Of a stretch of DNA of 64,000 nt, positions 35,192-46,134 are shown in pieces; position 1 is the stretch's first letter; each line of letters begins with the position of its first letter. Below the pieces are notes generated by a model. The model was given only the letters and a program-made list of their open reading frames with translations, searched no databases and was not told the DNA's origin. A program made the translations under genes and the position numbers. This DNA is from Alphaproteobacteria bacterium (GTDB lineage Bacteria; Pseudomonadota; Alphaproteobacteria; Caulobacterales; Hyphomonadaceae): NCBI GenBank assembly GCA_009909065.1, contig JAAANZ010000095.1, forward strand, positions 19,959 to 83,958, given 5' to 3'.

Positions 35192-38187
35192 GCACGCCCG
35201 GCCTCTTCTCCTCGCCCGCCCCAAGGATCTTCACGCTCCCGGCGGGGCGGCCATTCCTGGCCGGGCTGGCCCGTCAGCTCGCCGTGGAAACCGGGCTTGA
35301 ACGCGACCCGGCGGCGCTATCGCAGGCCATTGTCTATGTGCCCAATCGCCGCTCGGCGCGCCAGCTCGCCACGGAACTGTTCGAGGCGGCCGGCGCGCCC
35401 GGGGCCTTGCTGATGCCGGATATCCGTGCGCTGGGCGACCTTGACGACCCGGCTCGCGTCAGCGGAGCAGAAGCTGCGCTTGCGAACCTGCCGCCGCCGA
35501 TTTCCGAGGCCAGGCGGCTGGGCGCACTTGTCAATCTGGTTCAGGCCTTTCATCGCAAGCAGGGTGGCGAGCTTCAAATCAGCTCGGCTCTGGCGGCGGC
35601 GCGCGAGCTTGCGCGCCTGCTCGACCAGTCGGCCCTTAGTGGCGGTGCGGACTGGGGGCGCCTCGAGGGCCTGGTCCGCGACAGCGAACTGTCCGTTCAC
35701 TGGCAGCTTTCCGTCGAGTTCCTTAAGATCGTCACACAGGCCTGGCCGGACTGGCTTGCCGAAGAAGGCGCCATGGATGCGGCGAGCTATCGCGAGGCGG
35801 CCGCCCGCGCACTGGCCGATCACTGGTTCGCCCACCCGCCGGAGGGGCCGGTCATCATCGCCGGGTCGACCGGCTCAACACCTGCGGGACGTATCCTCAT
35901 GCGTGCGGCGCTCGACCTGCCGGAGGGCGTTGTGGTGCTGCCCGGGCTAGAAACCGACAGGCCGGCGGGAGACTGGGCCGCCATGGCCGCCGCGCCGAGC
36001 CATGCCCAGCATGTGTTCACCCAGACCCTGCCCGCGCTCGGCCTGGCGCCGCAGGATGTCACGGCCTGGCCCGAGACCGATCCTCAGCCGCGCCTCGAGG
36101 CGCGGGAAAAGCTGATCGCCGAGGCCCTGTCGCCGGCCGACCTGACCGGTGACTGGCGCACCCGTCTCGCCGCAATGGCGGGCGCCGAAGGTGCACCGGG
36201 CCTGACCCGGCGTGCGCTGGACGGGCTCAGCGTCATCGAAGCGCCCGACGAAGCCGAGGAAGCCCGGCTGGCCGCGCTGATCCTGCGCGAAACACTGGAG
36301 ACGCCCGGACTCACGGCGGCACTTGTCACACCGGATGCGGGCCTCGCGCGCCGGGTCAGCGCGCTTCTCCGGCGCTGGGATATCGAGGTGGCGCCGTCAT
36401 CGGGCACGCCTGTCTTGCAGACCGCCTCGGGCAGTGGCCTTGCGCTGATCCTTGGCTGGTGGAGCGACCCGGCAGACCCGGTCGCGATGGCGGCGCTCCT
36501 TAAGTATTCTGCGCTGTCCCCACCGGCAGACCCCGGCGCGTTCGAGCGCCATGTTCTGCGCGGGCCGAAATGGTGGCGCGGGCCCGGGGATCTGCATGAC
36601 CGTCTCGGCGCGCGGCTTGACGCGTCCGACCGGCCTGAAACCGTGCCGGCAGACGAAAAGGCCGCGGCGCTGGCTGTGGCCGAATGGTTCGCCCGCGCCG
36701 CCGCGCTCTGCCCGCCCGGCCCTTGCAGCGCCGATGAAGCCGTAGCCACGCTCCAGGCGCTTGTGAAAGCCTTTGGCGCTTCGCAGGCCATCTGGGCGGG
36801 CGAGGAGGGTCACAGCGTCTCGGAGACGCTCGCCTCCATGGCCGAGATGGCCGCCTTCGCCGGCGACCAGCGCCCCGGGGACTGGGCCGACCTGTTCTGC
36901 GGGCTCGCCACGGATGCGGCCGTCGCCCCGCAGCGCGAGGGCCATCCGAGGCTGCAGATCTGGGGTCCGCTCGAAGCGCGCCTGCAGAGCGCCGACCGGC
37001 TTGTTCTGGCCGGGCTCAATGAGGGGATCTGGCCCCGGCATCCGCCCGCCGACGCCTATCTGCCGCGCCATTTCCGCACGCGCCTTGGCCTGCCGGACCC
37101 CGAAGAGCGGATGGGGCTGGCCGCCCATGACTTCGCGCAGCTGGCCAGCCAGAGCGACGTCACCTGTCTCTATGCCGCGCGGCGCGATGATGAGCCGGCT
37201 GTGGCCTCGCGCTGGATCTGGCGGCTGAAAACACTTGTGCGCGGCGCGCTCGGCGAGACGGCCGAGGCCGCGCTCGCCCCGGCGGCGCAGCGCGACCCGC
37301 GCACCTGGCGCCGTCATCTCGAACGCCCGGACCGGGCTTTCGGGCAAAGGGCCGAGCCGCGGCCCTGCCCGCCCCTGCCGGCGCGCCCGAAGCGCCTTTC
37401 TGTCACCCGGGTCGACTGGCTGCAACGCGACCCTTATGCGATCTATGCCAGCGAGATCCTCGGGCTGAAGCCGCTGGACCCTGTCGGCAAGCCGCTGGAC
37501 GCGCGCGAGCGGGGCACGGCGATCCATGCCGCGCTGGAGCGGCTTGAAACCGATGGCGGGCCCGATACGCCCGAGGCCCTGCTCGACCGGCTCGAACAGG
37601 AAATGTCGAGGGCGGGATATGCGCCCGAGGATCTCGCCGCCGAAAGGGCCGTTCTGGCCCGCACCGCGCGCTGGTATATCGACTGGCGGGCCGCAAGAGC
37701 CTCGCAGGTCCGGCAGAGCTGGTTCGAGTTGCGCGGCCGGCTGGAATTAAAGATCGCCGGGGCCCCCTTCCGGCTGACAGCGAAAGCCGACCGGATCGAC
37801 CTCATGGCGGGGGGAGAACTGACCATCCTGGACTTCAAGACCGGCGCCCCGAAGACAGACAAGCAGGTGGCGCAGGGCATCGAGCAGCAGATGCCGCTCC
37901 AGGCCCTGATCGCGCGCGAGGGCGGATTCGAGTCAATCGGCCCGGCGCCCGTCGAAGCCCTTGTCTATGTCTCTTTCAGGGCCCGCCATGAAATACGTGA
38001 GCTCTCGGAACCGCCCGACAAGCTGGCGGACACGGCCCGCAGCGGGCTTGAAAGGCTGATCTCGGCCTACCGCCAGGAAGATCAGCCCTACCTGTCGGCG
38101 CCGCGCGTTCAGTTTGTCGGTTTCGACTATGGCTATAACCGGCTGGCACGGCGTGCCGAGTGGTCAGCGGAGGTGGGCGATGAGTAG
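35188..38187 (+). CDS. addB: Double-strand break repair protein AddB
   Basis: The product is about 999 residues. The N-terminal helicase-like half is inactive in this family (VPNRRSARQLATELF in place of a clean Walker A). The C-terminal RecB-type PD-(D/E)XK nuclease has LTILDFKTGAPKTDKQV near residue 885 and QQMPLQALI after it. AddAB resects DNA ends at Chi-like sites to load RecA. I chose GTG at 35188, which overlaps the murU stop (GTGA); GTG at 35167 is also in frame. It couples to addA by an eight-base overlap. Confidence 0.94.
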   Translation: MSTPGLFSSPAPRIFTLPAGRPFLAGLARQLAVETGLERDPAALSQAIVYVPNRRSARQLATELFEAAGAPGALLMPDIRALGDLDDPARVSGAEAALANLPPPISEARRLGALVNLVQAFHRKQGGELQISSALAAARELARLLDQSALSGGADWGRLEGLVRDSELSVHWQLSVEFLKIVTQAWPDWLAEEGAMDAASYREAAARALADHWFAHPPEGPVIIAGSTGSTPAGRILMRAALDLPEGVVVLPGLETDRPAGDWAAMAAAPSHAQHVFTQTLPALGLAPQDVTAWPETDPQPRLEAREKLIAEALSPADLTGDWRTRLAAMAGAEGAPGLTRRALDGLSVIEAPDEAEEARLAALILRETLETPGLTAALVTPDAGLARRVSALLRRWDIEVAPSSGTPVLQTASGSGLALILGWWSDPADPVAMAALLKYSALSPPADPGAFERHVLRGPKWWRGPGDLHDRLGARLDASDRPETVPADEKAAALAVAEWFARAAALCPPGPCSADEAVATLQALVKAFGASQAIWAGEEGHSVSETLASMAEMAAFAGDQRPGDWADLFCGLATDAAVAPQREGHPRLQIWGPLEARLQSADRLVLAGLNEGIWPRHPPADAYLPRHFRTRLGLPDPEERMGLAAHDFAQLASQSDVTCLYAARRDDEPAVASRWIWRLKTLVRGALGETAEAALAPAAQRDPRTWRRHLERPDRAFGQRAEPRPCPPLPARPKRLSVTRVDWLQRDPYAIYASEILGLKPLDPVGKPLDARERGTAIHAALERLETDGGPDTPEALLDRLEQEMSRAGYAPEDLAAERAVLARTARWYIDWRAARASQVRQSWFELRGRLELKIAGAPFRLTAKADRIDLMAGGELTILDFKTGAPKTDKQVAQGIEQQMPLQALIAREGGFESIGPAPVEALVYVSFRARHEIRELSEPPDKLADTARSGLERLISAYRQEDQPYLSAPRVQFVGFDYGYNRLARRAEWSAEVGDE

Positions 38188-41100
38188 CGAATTCGGCCCG
38201 CGGTTCCCTCCCGAGAGCGATGATTTCCGGCGCGCCGTCGCCGCACAGGCCCTGGCGGCGGATCCGCTCGCTTCGGCCTGGGTGTCGGCGAATGCCGGGT
38301 CTGGCAAGACCAAGGTGCTCATCGACCGGGTCGCACGCCTGCTGCTTCGCAAGGCCGCGCCGGACTCGATCCTCTGCATTACCTATACCCGTGCGGCGGC
38401 GAACGAGATGATGAGCCGCCTTTTCCGCCGTCTGGGCGACTGGTCGGTGATGGAGGATGACGCGCTGCGCGACAAGCTCGCCGAGCTGGAAGGCCGTAGC
38501 AAGGAAGAGTTTACCGCCGAAGATCTCGCTCATGCCCGCGCGCTGTTCGCGCGGGCGCTGGAAACACCCGGCGGGCTGCGCATCGAGACGATCCATGCCT
38601 TTTGTGCGCGGCTCTTGCGACGTTTTCCCCTGGAAGCGGGAGTGGCTCCGGGGTTCCGCGATCTCGAGGAGGACGAAGCCGCGCGCCTCTGGAAGGGGGC
38701 CATGGATGCGGCCCTTCTGGAAGCGCGCAAGGCCGCGCCCGATGCGCTGGCCGGGCTGGCGATCGAGGGGGGCGGAAATGGCGCGCGCGCCCCGCTATCG
38801 CACTTGCGCACCCAGGCCGAATTGCTGCGGGCCTTCGCCGAGGCGCATGGCCATGATCGCGAAAGCATGGCGTTGGCCCTTCGCCGCGCGCTGGACGCAC
38901 CGGATGCGAATGTGGAGGAGCTGACACGGCGTGCGATGGGCGATGATTTCCCCGAAACCGACCTGCGCGCGGCCCTTGCAAGTCTTCGCCATTGCGGCAA
39001 GCGCGACAGTGCGCGCACGGCGAATGCGATCGAAGCAGCCCTGCAGGAGAGCGACCCGCAAGCGCGTTGGGCCGCCTATCGCAATGGCTTCCTGAGCCCG
39101 TCATCCTCCAAGCCTTACAAGACATTCGCCAATGCCGAGGCGCTGAAGGACCCGCTGGTGGATGAGCTGTTCGCCACCCGGACCGGCGAGGGGCGCGAGG
39201 TCTCGCGTGTCCTGACCTTTGATCGGGACAGGAAAGCCGCAGAAGCGGTCGAACGCAACCTGTTCCTGCTGACGGTGGGCCTGCCACTGCTGTCGCATTT
39301 CACGGCCGCCAAGTCGCGCCGGGCCGCGCTTGATTTCGATGACCTGATCCGGTCCGCCCGCAGCCTCCTGACCCGTTCGACCCTGGCGGACTGGGTGCTC
39401 TACAAGCTCGATGGCGGGATCAGCCATGTCTTGCTCGACGAGGCGCAGGACACCAGCCCCGACCAGTGGGAGGTGATTGGTGCGCTGACGGACGAATTCG
39501 CAGCCGGCGCAGGCGCCGAGCGCTCACAGGAACCGCGCACCCTGTTCGTGGTCGGCGACGAGAAGCAGTCGATCTACTCCTTCCAGGGCGCCGCGCCCGA
39601 GCGCTTCCTGAGCGGGCGCCGGCATTTCTCCGCCCACTGGCCCGACGCCCGGACGCCGGACATGGAAATGTCGTTCCGCTCGAGCCCGCAGGTGCTCGAA
39701 TTCGTCGATGAGGTGTTCAACACCGACGTTTTCGACGGCGACCCGTTTGCCCTGGACCCGCCACCGGAAGCCGACCGCGTCCACCATGCCGCCCGGCGCG
39801 CCAACCAGTCCGGCCGGGTCGAGATCTGGCCGCTGGTCGAAGCTGGGGAGGCCGGCGAAGCCGACCCCTGGGATGCGCCGGTGGATGCGCTTTCGGAAAG
39901 CTCGCCGCGCGCGCGCCTGGCCCGGGATGTGGCCCGCGCAGTGCGCGCCATGATCGATGCCGGCGAGACGGTCTGGGCCGAGGATGCGCAGGGCCGCTGG
40001 CGCCGGCGCGCGGTGACACCGGGTGACGTGCTCATCCTGGTGCGCAGCCGGACCGGCGGCCTGTTTGACGGGCTGATCCTGTCGCTGAAACAGGAAGGCC
40101 TGCCCGTGGCGGGCGCGGACCGGCTGGTACCGACCGACCATCTGGGTGTCCAGGACTGCCTCAACCTCATTCGCTTCGCCCTGTTCCCCCGGGATGATCT
40201 GGCTCTGGCGGAAATTCTCCGCGGACCCTTTTGCGGCCTGGTCGATGATGATCAACACCTGTTCCCGCTGGCATTCGACCGCGGCCGGCATGCTCTCTGG
40301 GCCCGGCTGCAGGCGAGCGATGATGCCCGGCATGATGCGGCCCGCGCCTTCCTGGAGGGCCTGGTCTCGAACCGCGACCTGCCGCCCTTCGAATTCCTGT
40401 CCCGGGCGCTCGACACGCCCGGGCCCGGCGGCGAGACCGGATGGCAGCGCCTGATTGCGCGCCTCGGGCCGCCTGTACGTGACCCGGTCGAAGCGCTTCT
40501 GTCACGCGCGCTGGCGCATGATACCGGCGATGCGGCCTCGCTGCAGACCTTCCTGTCGGCCATGGAAACCGACACCACGCAGATCAAGCGCGATCTTGCC
40601 GAAGCCGATGGGGCGGTCCGGGTGATGACCGTGCACGGCGCAAAGGGGTTGCAGGCGCCGGTCGTCATTCTTCCCGACACGGTCGCGGGCCCGAGGCCGG
40701 TCAAGGACGGGCTGTTCGACCTGGACGGCGTGCCGGTCTGGACGACGGCGCGGGACCGCGACACCAGCGCGCTCGAATCGGCCCGCCAGCGCGCCGCCGA
40801 CAAGGATCTGCGCGAACACCGGCGACTGCTCTATGTCGCACTCACCCGCGCGCAGGACCGGCTGGTCATTGCAGGGGCCGCGCTGGGCAACCAGTCCGGC
40901 GGCCATCATGACGCCTCCTGGTACGCGCTCTGCCGTTCGGCGGCCGGGCGTCTTGGCGCTGAAGAGCAGGCTTCGGGTATCCTGGCACATGGAAGCTCGC
41001 CACCCGTGCTTGACACGCCGGGTCAAATCAGTGGGGAGGCGGACGCGCCCGCGCCAGTCTGGCTTTCGAGGCCGGCCAGGGTCGAGGGCGCCGCGCGGCG

Positions 41101-41692
41101 ATCGCTCAGCCCGAGCGAGATCGGCCATGATGGCGGCCCGGTGCTCGCGCCGGGAGACGCCGGACGCAAATGGCGACTGCGCCGCGGCCGATTGATCCAC
41201 GAACTGCTTGAACGCCTCGCCCATCTGCCCGCCGGCTCACGCAGCGCGGCGGCCCGCGATTACCTGGCACGCCAGCCCGATCTAGAAGCGGGCCAACGTG
41301 ACGAGATCGCCGAAACCGTTCGCGCCACGCTCGCCGATCCCGGCATGGCCCGGATTTTCTCCCCGGCAGGTCGCTCGGAGGTCGCCATTGTCGGGCGTGG
41401 GACGGGTTGGCCGGAAGGCCGGTTCATCAATGGCCGCGTCGACCGGCTCGTCGTCAGTAACGAGGAGGTCCTGATCGCGGACATCAAGACCGACCGGCCT
41501 GCGCCCGATGACGAGAGCGGGGTCGAACCGGCCTATTTCGAACAGATGGCGGCCTATGCCAATGTGCTGGAGTCGGCATGGCCGGGGCGCGAGGTCCGTT
41601 GCGCAATTGTCTGGACCGACGGGCCACGCCTGATGTTTCTGTCCCCGGAGCGTCTTTTAGAGGCGCTAAACCGGGCGCAGAGCCGGCTTTGA
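38180..41692 (+). CDS. addA: Double-strand break repair helicase-nuclease AddA
   Basis: The 1170-residue UvrD/RecB-type protein has Walker A NAGSGKTKVL near residue 38, Walker B LLDEAQDTSPDQW, motif IV region GDEKQSIYSFQGA, the C-terminal helicase motif VMTVHGAKGLQAPVVI, and a nuclease domain with IADIKTDRPAPD. AddA is the motor and one nuclease of AddAB. The start at 38180 follows GGAGG and lies inside the addB stop region. Length is usual for alphaproteobacteria. Confidence 0.96.
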   Translation: MSSEFGPRFPPESDDFRRAVAAQALAADPLASAWVSANAGSGKTKVLIDRVARLLLRKAAPDSILCITYTRAAANEMMSRLFRRLGDWSVMEDDALRDKLAELEGRSKEEFTAEDLAHARALFARALETPGGLRIETIHAFCARLLRRFPLEAGVAPGFRDLEEDEAARLWKGAMDAALLEARKAAPDALAGLAIEGGGNGARAPLSHLRTQAELLRAFAEAHGHDRESMALALRRALDAPDANVEELTRRAMGDDFPETDLRAALASLRHCGKRDSARTANAIEAALQESDPQARWAAYRNGFLSPSSSKPYKTFANAEALKDPLVDELFATRTGEGREVSRVLTFDRDRKAAEAVERNLFLLTVGLPLLSHFTAAKSRRAALDFDDLIRSARSLLTRSTLADWVLYKLDGGISHVLLDEAQDTSPDQWEVIGALTDEFAAGAGAERSQEPRTLFVVGDEKQSIYSFQGAAPERFLSGRRHFSAHWPDARTPDMEMSFRSSPQVLEFVDEVFNTDVFDGDPFALDPPPEADRVHHAARRANQSGRVEIWPLVEAGEAGEADPWDAPVDALSESSPRARLARDVARAVRAMIDAGETVWAEDAQGRWRRRAVTPGDVLILVRSRTGGLFDGLILSLKQEGLPVAGADRLVPTDHLGVQDCLNLIRFALFPRDDLALAEILRGPFCGLVDDDQHLFPLAFDRGRHALWARLQASDDARHDAARAFLEGLVSNRDLPPFEFLSRALDTPGPGGETGWQRLIARLGPPVRDPVEALLSRALAHDTGDAASLQTFLSAMETDTTQIKRDLAEADGAVRVMTVHGAKGLQAPVVILPDTVAGPRPVKDGLFDLDGVPVWTTARDRDTSALESARQRAADKDLREHRRLLYVALTRAQDRLVIAGAALGNQSGGHHDASWYALCRSAAGRLGAEEQASGILAHGSSPPVLDTPGQISGEADAPAPVWLSRPARVEGAARRSLSPSEIGHDGGPVLAPGDAGRKWRLRRGRLIHELLERLAHLPAGSRSAAARDYLARQPDLEAGQRDEIAETVRATLADPGMARIFSPAGRSEVAIVGRGTGWPEGRFINGRVDRLVVSNEEVLIADIKTDRPAPDDESGVEPAYFEQMAAYANVLESAWPGREVRCAIVWTDGPRLMFLSPERLLEALNRAQSRL

Positions 41693-41746
41693 CCTGCGGC
41701 AGGAATGCCTATCTAGACACAGTCGAACAAGAAAGGGATGAATGAC

Positions 41747-42064
41747 ATGACCACCAGGACGATTACCGACGATGATTTCGATGCAGCGATTGCCAGCGAT
41801 ATGCCGGTCGTGGTCGATTTCTGGGCGGAATGGTGCGGCCCCTGCAAGCAGATGGCGCCCCATCTGGAAGCGGTGTCGGAGGAAATGGCCGACAAGGTCG
41901 CGATCGCCAAGATCAATGTCGACGAGAACCCGATGTCGGCCTCGAAATATGGTGTGCGCGGCCTGCCGACCCTGATGCTGTTCAAGAATGGCGAAATGGT
42001 CGACAGCCAGCTCGGCGCGATGAGCAAGCAGCGCATCGCCGACTGGATTCGCGAGCACGCCTGA
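41747..42064 (+). CDS. trxA: Thioredoxin
   Basis: The 105-residue protein has the active site WAEWCGPCKQM and the cis-proline segment RGLPTLMLFKNGE. It is a general cytoplasmic disulfide reductase. I chose ATG at 41747 because GAAAGGG is then nine bases upstream; the ATG at 41738 touches that site. It sits just after addA, where trxA is commonly found in alphaproteobacteria. TTGACC overlapping the addA stop and TATCTA are only 15 bases apart, so I do not call a promoter. Confidence 0.97.
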   Translation: MTTRTITDDDFDAAIASDMPVVVDFWAEWCGPCKQMAPHLEAVSEEMADKVAIAKINVDENPMSASKYGVRGLPTLMLFKNGEMVDSQLGAMSKQRIADWIREHA

Positions 42065-42085
42065 ACGCCGGCTCCCTCGCGGGGC

Positions 42086-42511
42086 TCAGATCCTGAGGAC
42101 AGCCAGCACGGCCGCGATCCCGGACACGGCTGCGAAAAGGAGCGAAAGGCTGACGGCGACAATGCGCTGGCTCTTCTTGCGCTGGCGCAATCCGGGAGCG
42201 CCCTCGCTCTTCTTGCGCGGGGCGAGTGTCCAGCGGTTCGTGAAAAAGCCGCCGGCCGAAATCACCGCCAGTATGCCGGCACCATAGGCTCCGCCGAGCA
42301 CCCCGAGCGCCGCGGCGGCCAGAAGCAGGCCGGAAATCAGTCCGGAGCCGTCCCTGAGCAGCTGGCGCACATGCCCGTCGGCCCGCGAATAGTCCAGACG
42401 GTCGAACGAACAATTCGGCGAAAGCACAGCTATGGCCCAGGCGAGCCCGGTCGCCGCGCCGGCAAGCAGGGCGGAAAAGGCGGCCGCCGTGGATTGGATG
42501 GAACCGAGCAT
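42086..42511 (-). CDS. Hypothetical membrane protein, about four TM helices
   Basis: I recognise no family in this 141-residue protein. Hydrophobic segments lie near residues 8-30, 55-72, 76-92 and 115-138, separated by a basic loop RKKSEGAPGLRQRKKSQ. A conserved-looking SPNCSFDRLDYSRADG stretch sits between helices one and two. It is convergent with trxA and is transcribed away from purH downstream of a 62-base gap. Confidence 0.6.
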   Translation of the reverse strand: MLGSIQSTAAAFSALLAGAATGLAWAIAVLSPNCSFDRLDYSRADGHVRQLLRDGSGLISGLLLAAAALGVLGGAYGAGILAVISAGGFFTNRWTLAPRKKSEGAPGLRQRKKSQRIVAVSLSLLFAAVSGIAAVLAVLRI

Positions 42512-42573
42512 GGCCGTGTTTATGACAGGATTCCCGCAACGTGCACCAGTGATACGCGGTGGGCGGCAGCACC

Positions 42574-44160
42574 TCAGTGCCGGAAATGACGCATGCCGGT
42601 GAACACCATGGCGAGACCGGCCTCATCGGCGGCGGCAATCACCTCCTTGTCGCGGATTGAGCCGCCGGGCTGTATGACGGCGCTCGCGCCGGCGCTGGCC
42701 GCTTGCAGCAGGCCGTCCGGGAAGGGGAAGAAGGCGTCCGAGGCGGCCACACAGCCTCTCGTTTTCGGTTCGGGCCAGCCTGCAGCTTCAGCGGCATCCT
42801 CGGCCTTGAGTGCAGCGATCCTCGCACTGTCGATGCGGCTCATCTGGCCGGCCCCGATCCCGGCTGTGGCCCCATCCCGGGCATAGACAATGGTGTTCGA
42901 TTTCACATGCTTCGCCACCCGCCAGGCGAAGAGGAGGTCCTCGAGCTCGGCCTTGCTTGGCGCGCGTTTCGTGACGGTTTCGAGCTGCGAGTCCGAGATG
43001 CAGCCATTGTCACGCGACTGCACGAGCAGCCCACCCGCCACCGAGCGCACCACCCGCCCGGCGGCTGCGGGGTCCGGCAATCCCTCGGTGAGAAGCAGGC
43101 GCAGCGTCTTCTTCCTGGCGAACACGTCGAGAGCGGCTTCGTCAGCCCCCGGCGCAATGACAACCTCGGTGAAAATCGACGTGATCGCTTCTGCGAGCGG
43201 AGCGTTCAGCGGGCCGTTCAATGCGACGATGCCGCCAAACGCCGAGGTCGGATCACAGGCCAGCGCCTTGCGATAGGCATCCAGCAGATCCTCGCCGAGC
43301 GCGACGCCGCAGGGGTTGGCATGCTTGATCACCGCCACGGCCGGTTTTTCCGCACCGATCTCGCCGATCAGTTCATAGGCCGCATCCGTGTCATTGATAT
43401 TGTTGTAGGACAGCTCCTTGCCCTGGACCTGGCGCGCGGTCGCCACACCGGGGCGCGAATCGCCGGTCGTATAGAACCCGGCCGATTGATGCGGGTTTTC
43501 GCCATAGCGCAGCTTCTGTTTCAGGGCGCCGCCGAAGCCGGCCCATTCGGGCGCGTCCAGTTCAAGCTCGCGCGCATACCAGGCGCTGATCGCGCTGTCA
43601 TAGGCGGCTGTGCGCGCAAAGGTCTTGGCTGCGAGGCGACGCCGCAGGCCGGCGCTGACGCCGCCAGTGGCCTCGAGGTCGCCAAGCGCGGCGTCCAGGT
43701 CCGCGCCGTCAGTGCAGACCGCGACGAATCCGGCATTCTTGGCGGCTGCGCGGAGCATGGCCGGCCCGCCGATATCGATATTCTCGATGGCGGTCTCGAA
43801 ATCGGCGCCGCCGGCAATCGCCGCCTCGAAGGGGTAGAGATTGATATAGACAAGATCAATGGGCTCGATGCCCTGGCCCCCGGCATCGGCGACATGGGTC
43901 TCGAGATCGCGCCGGAACAGGAGCCCGCCATGAACCGCCGGGTGCAGGGTCTTGACACGGCCATCCATCATTTCGGGAAAACCGGTCAGGTCCGACACGT
44001 CCCTGACGTCGAGCCCGGCCTCTGTCAGAACCCGCGCCGAGCCTCCCGTCGAGATGATTTCGATGCCCCGTGCGGCAAGCCGCCGGGCGCGTTCGACGAG
44101 CCCGGTCTTGTCGGAAACAGAGATGAGGGCGCGGCGCACGCGCAGGCTGGCGTCTGTCAT
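42574..44160 (-). CDS. purH: Bifunctional AICAR transformylase/IMP cyclohydrolase PurH
   Basis: The 528-residue protein contains the MGS-like IMP cyclohydrolase domain at the N-terminus ([30 protein letters not shown]) and the AICAR transformylase domain after residue ~200 ([37 protein letters not shown]). It performs the last two steps of IMP synthesis. AGGACA precedes the ATG at 44160. Both domains are intact. Confidence 0.98.
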   Translation of the reverse strand: MTDASLRVRRALISVSDKTGLVERARRLAARGIEIISTGGSARVLTEAGLDVRDVSDLTGFPEMMDGRVKTLHPAVHGGLLFRRDLETHVADAGGQGIEPIDLVYINLYPFEAAIAGGADFETAIENIDIGGPAMLRAAAKNAGFVAVCTDGADLDAALGDLEATGGVSAGLRRRLAAKTFARTAAYDSAISAWYARELELDAPEWAGFGGALKQKLRYGENPHQSAGFYTTGDSRPGVATARQVQGKELSYNNINDTDAAYELIGEIGAEKPAVAVIKHANPCGVALGEDLLDAYRKALACDPTSAFGGIVALNGPLNAPLAEAITSIFTEVVIAPGADEAALDVFARKKTLRLLLTEGLPDPAAAGRVVRSVAGGLLVQSRDNGCISDSQLETVTKRAPSKAELEDLLFAWRVAKHVKSNTIVYARDGATAGIGAGQMSRIDSARIAALKAEDAAEAAGWPEPKTRGCVAASDAFFPFPDGLLQAASAGASAVIQPGGSIRDKEVIAAADEAGLAMVFTGMRHFRH

Positions 44161-44235
44161 GGCTGTTGTCCTGATTGTCAGTCCCCGGCCGGAATGCCGG
44201 TCAGGGCGCTGGCGCTACCACAGGCGCGCAAGGCG

Positions 44236-46134
44236 TCAAGCGCCGGCCGCCTGGCTTTGCCGGGCCCGCCATGTGGCGGCATATTCGGGCACGAGCTTGC
44301 CGAGCAGGGCGAGGGCCTCATTCCTCTCGCGCTTCTGCGCGGCGCGCACGAGGCTGGCCAGCATCAGGTCGAAACTGTCATCGACGCCGTTCATGCCATG
44401 CACCCTCAGGATCCCGTCCACACGGGTCTTGGAGATGTCCTCGAATTCGTAGGCCAGTTCCTCATTCAGCTTTTCACCCGGCCGCAGGCCACTGAACTCT
44501 ATACGGATATCGCGCCCCGGCACGAAACCGCGCATGCGGATCATCGATTCGGCAAGGGTGACGATCCGGATCGGCTCCCCCATGTCCAGGACGAAGAGGC
44601 CGGACTCCTCGCGCTCATCGACGAGGGCGCCAGCCTGCAACACCAGGGCCGCGGCTTCCTCGACCGTCATGAAATACCGTGTGACATCCGGATGCGTGAC
44701 CGTGACCGGCCCGCCCGTCTCGATCTGCTCGTTGAACAGCGGCACGACCGAGCCGGCCGAGCCAAGCACATTCCCGAACCGCACCAGCGCCGGCCGCAGC
44801 GGTCCCTTCGAGGCGATCCGGGCCACGGCGATTTCGGCCAGCCGCTTTGTGGCGCCCATCACATTGTCGGGATCGACGGCCTTGTCCGTCGAAATGAACA
44901 CGAACCGTCGGCTCCCCGCCTTGACGGCGGCGCGCGCCACATTGATGGCGCCTTCGACATTGGTCAGGATCGCCTCGCAGACATTCTGCTCCATCAGCGG
45001 AACATGCTTCAGGGCAGCGGCGTGGATCACCAGGTCGGGGCGCATTTCGTCAATGACATCTTCCAGCCGGGTCATGTCGCGGACATCGCCGAGCACAGCC
45101 TTGATTTTGACATCCGGAAATTCCCGCCGCAAAAGCAGATCGGCGCGGTAGAGATTGAATTCCGAGGCGTCAAACAGCGTCAGTTCCGCCGGCTTCTGGG
45201 CCAGGCACTGGCGGGCAAGCTCCAGGCCGATCGTTCCGCCTCCGCCGGTGACGAGAACCCGCGATGTGCCGACAAGCTTCTCGACGGGCGAGACATCCAG
45301 GCAACGTTCAGGGCGCGAGAGCAGGTCGGCCGTGCGAAGATCGACCAGTTCGGGGGCCGATTCGCTGGGGGCCAACGCAATGATCTTGGTTCCCATCCGG
45401 GCGACGATCTCCAGGATCTCGTTCATCACCGCCGGCGTGCGCGCCTCGCCGGTCACCGCGACCCAGGGGATTTCCCCGTATCTGACCTGCAGGATCTCCA
45501 GAATATATTCGAGCTGACTGACATCGCCCATCATGGGCACACCCCGGATCGCACGACCGGGTTGCGCCGTATCGGTCGGTAGCAGGCCGAGAGCGCGAAC
45601 TTTCGGACCCTTGTCCGCGGCTCGCAGGCTGCGGATCACCGCCGCCACGCTTTGCGAATCGCCGACCAGGACGGCTTTCGGAGCATCATTCTGGGCCCGC
45701 CGGAAAAACTGAAGCGGGCGCTGTGTCGTCCGGACAAGCGCCACCATCCGGCCCGCGAAAAGGAAAATCGTCCAGATCGCCACCGCGAGCAGCAGCGAAC
45801 TGCGCGGAAGCCCAACCAATCGATTCCACAGGAAGAGCAGGGGCAGGAAGAGCAGGGCCGCCAGACCCACCGCCTGGACGATCTTGATGGCATCATCCAG
45901 GCCGATATGCCGCCAGACCTGACGGTGAACACGCACCAGGATGAAGGCCGTCAAGGCAGACACTGCGAAGGTCAGCGAAGCGACCAGGGTCAGGATCGCG
46001 TAATCGGGCGGCAATCCATCGGTCTGCCACCAACGGAGGAACAGGGCTGCCGCCATCGAGATGAACGCGGTGGATATATCGAAACTCAGCGTAAGCTGAA
46101 TCGCCCGCCGGGCCTGTTTGGTCGGGCTCATCAT
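44236..46134 (-). CDS. FlaA1/WbpM/CapD-type membrane nucleotide-sugar epimerase/dehydratase
   Basis: The 632-residue protein has four N-terminal membrane helices (within residues ~10-135), a CoA-binding-like Rossmann domain, and an SDR domain with VLVTGGGGTIGLELA near residue 290, HAAALKHVPLMEQN, and FISTDKAVDPDNVMGATKR as the catalytic region (Met in place of the usual Tyr, as in WbpM). Such enzymes make UDP-6-deoxy-4-keto sugars for surface polysaccharide. It overlaps the heparinase-like gene by four bases, inserted between that gene and purH. Confidence 0.92.
   Translation of the reverse strand: MMSPTKQARRAIQLTLSFDISTAFISMAAALFLRWWQTDGLPPDYAILTLVASLTFAVSALTAFILVRVHRQVWRHIGLDDAIKIVQAVGLAALLFLPLLFLWNRLVGLPRSSLLLAVAIWTIFLFAGRMVALVRTTQRPLQFFRRAQNDAPKAVLVGDSQSVAAVIRSLRAADKGPKVRALGLLPTDTAQPGRAIRGVPMMGDVSQLEYILEILQVRYGEIPWVAVTGEARTPAVMNEILEIVARMGTKIIALAPSESAPELVDLRTADLLSRPERCLDVSPVEKLVGTSRVLVTGGGGTIGLELARQCLAQKPAELTLFDASEFNLYRADLLLRREFPDVKIKAVLGDVRDMTRLEDVIDEMRPDLVIHAAALKHVPLMEQNVCEAILTNVEGAINVARAAVKAGSRRFVFISTDKAVDPDNVMGATKRLAEIAVARIASKGPLRPALVRFGNVLGSAGSVVPLFNEQIETGGPVTVTHPDVTRYFMTVEEAAALVLQAGALVDEREESGLFVLDMGEPIRIVTLAESMIRMRGFVPGRDIRIEFSGLRPGEKLNEELAYEFEDISKTRVDGILRVHGMNGVDDSFDLMLASLVRAAQKRERNEALALLGKLVPEYAATWRARQSQAAGA

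Noticed and set aside
41689..41715. TTGACC and TATCTA upstream of trxA as a promoter
   Set aside because: The spacer is 15 bases, too short for a normal promoter, and the -35 lies over the addA stop; not supported well enough to list.
42703..45582. Plus-strand open frame of 959 codons opposite purH and the epimerase gene
   Set aside because: It crosses two well-identified minus-strand genes and the gap between them; its sequence has no domain pattern.
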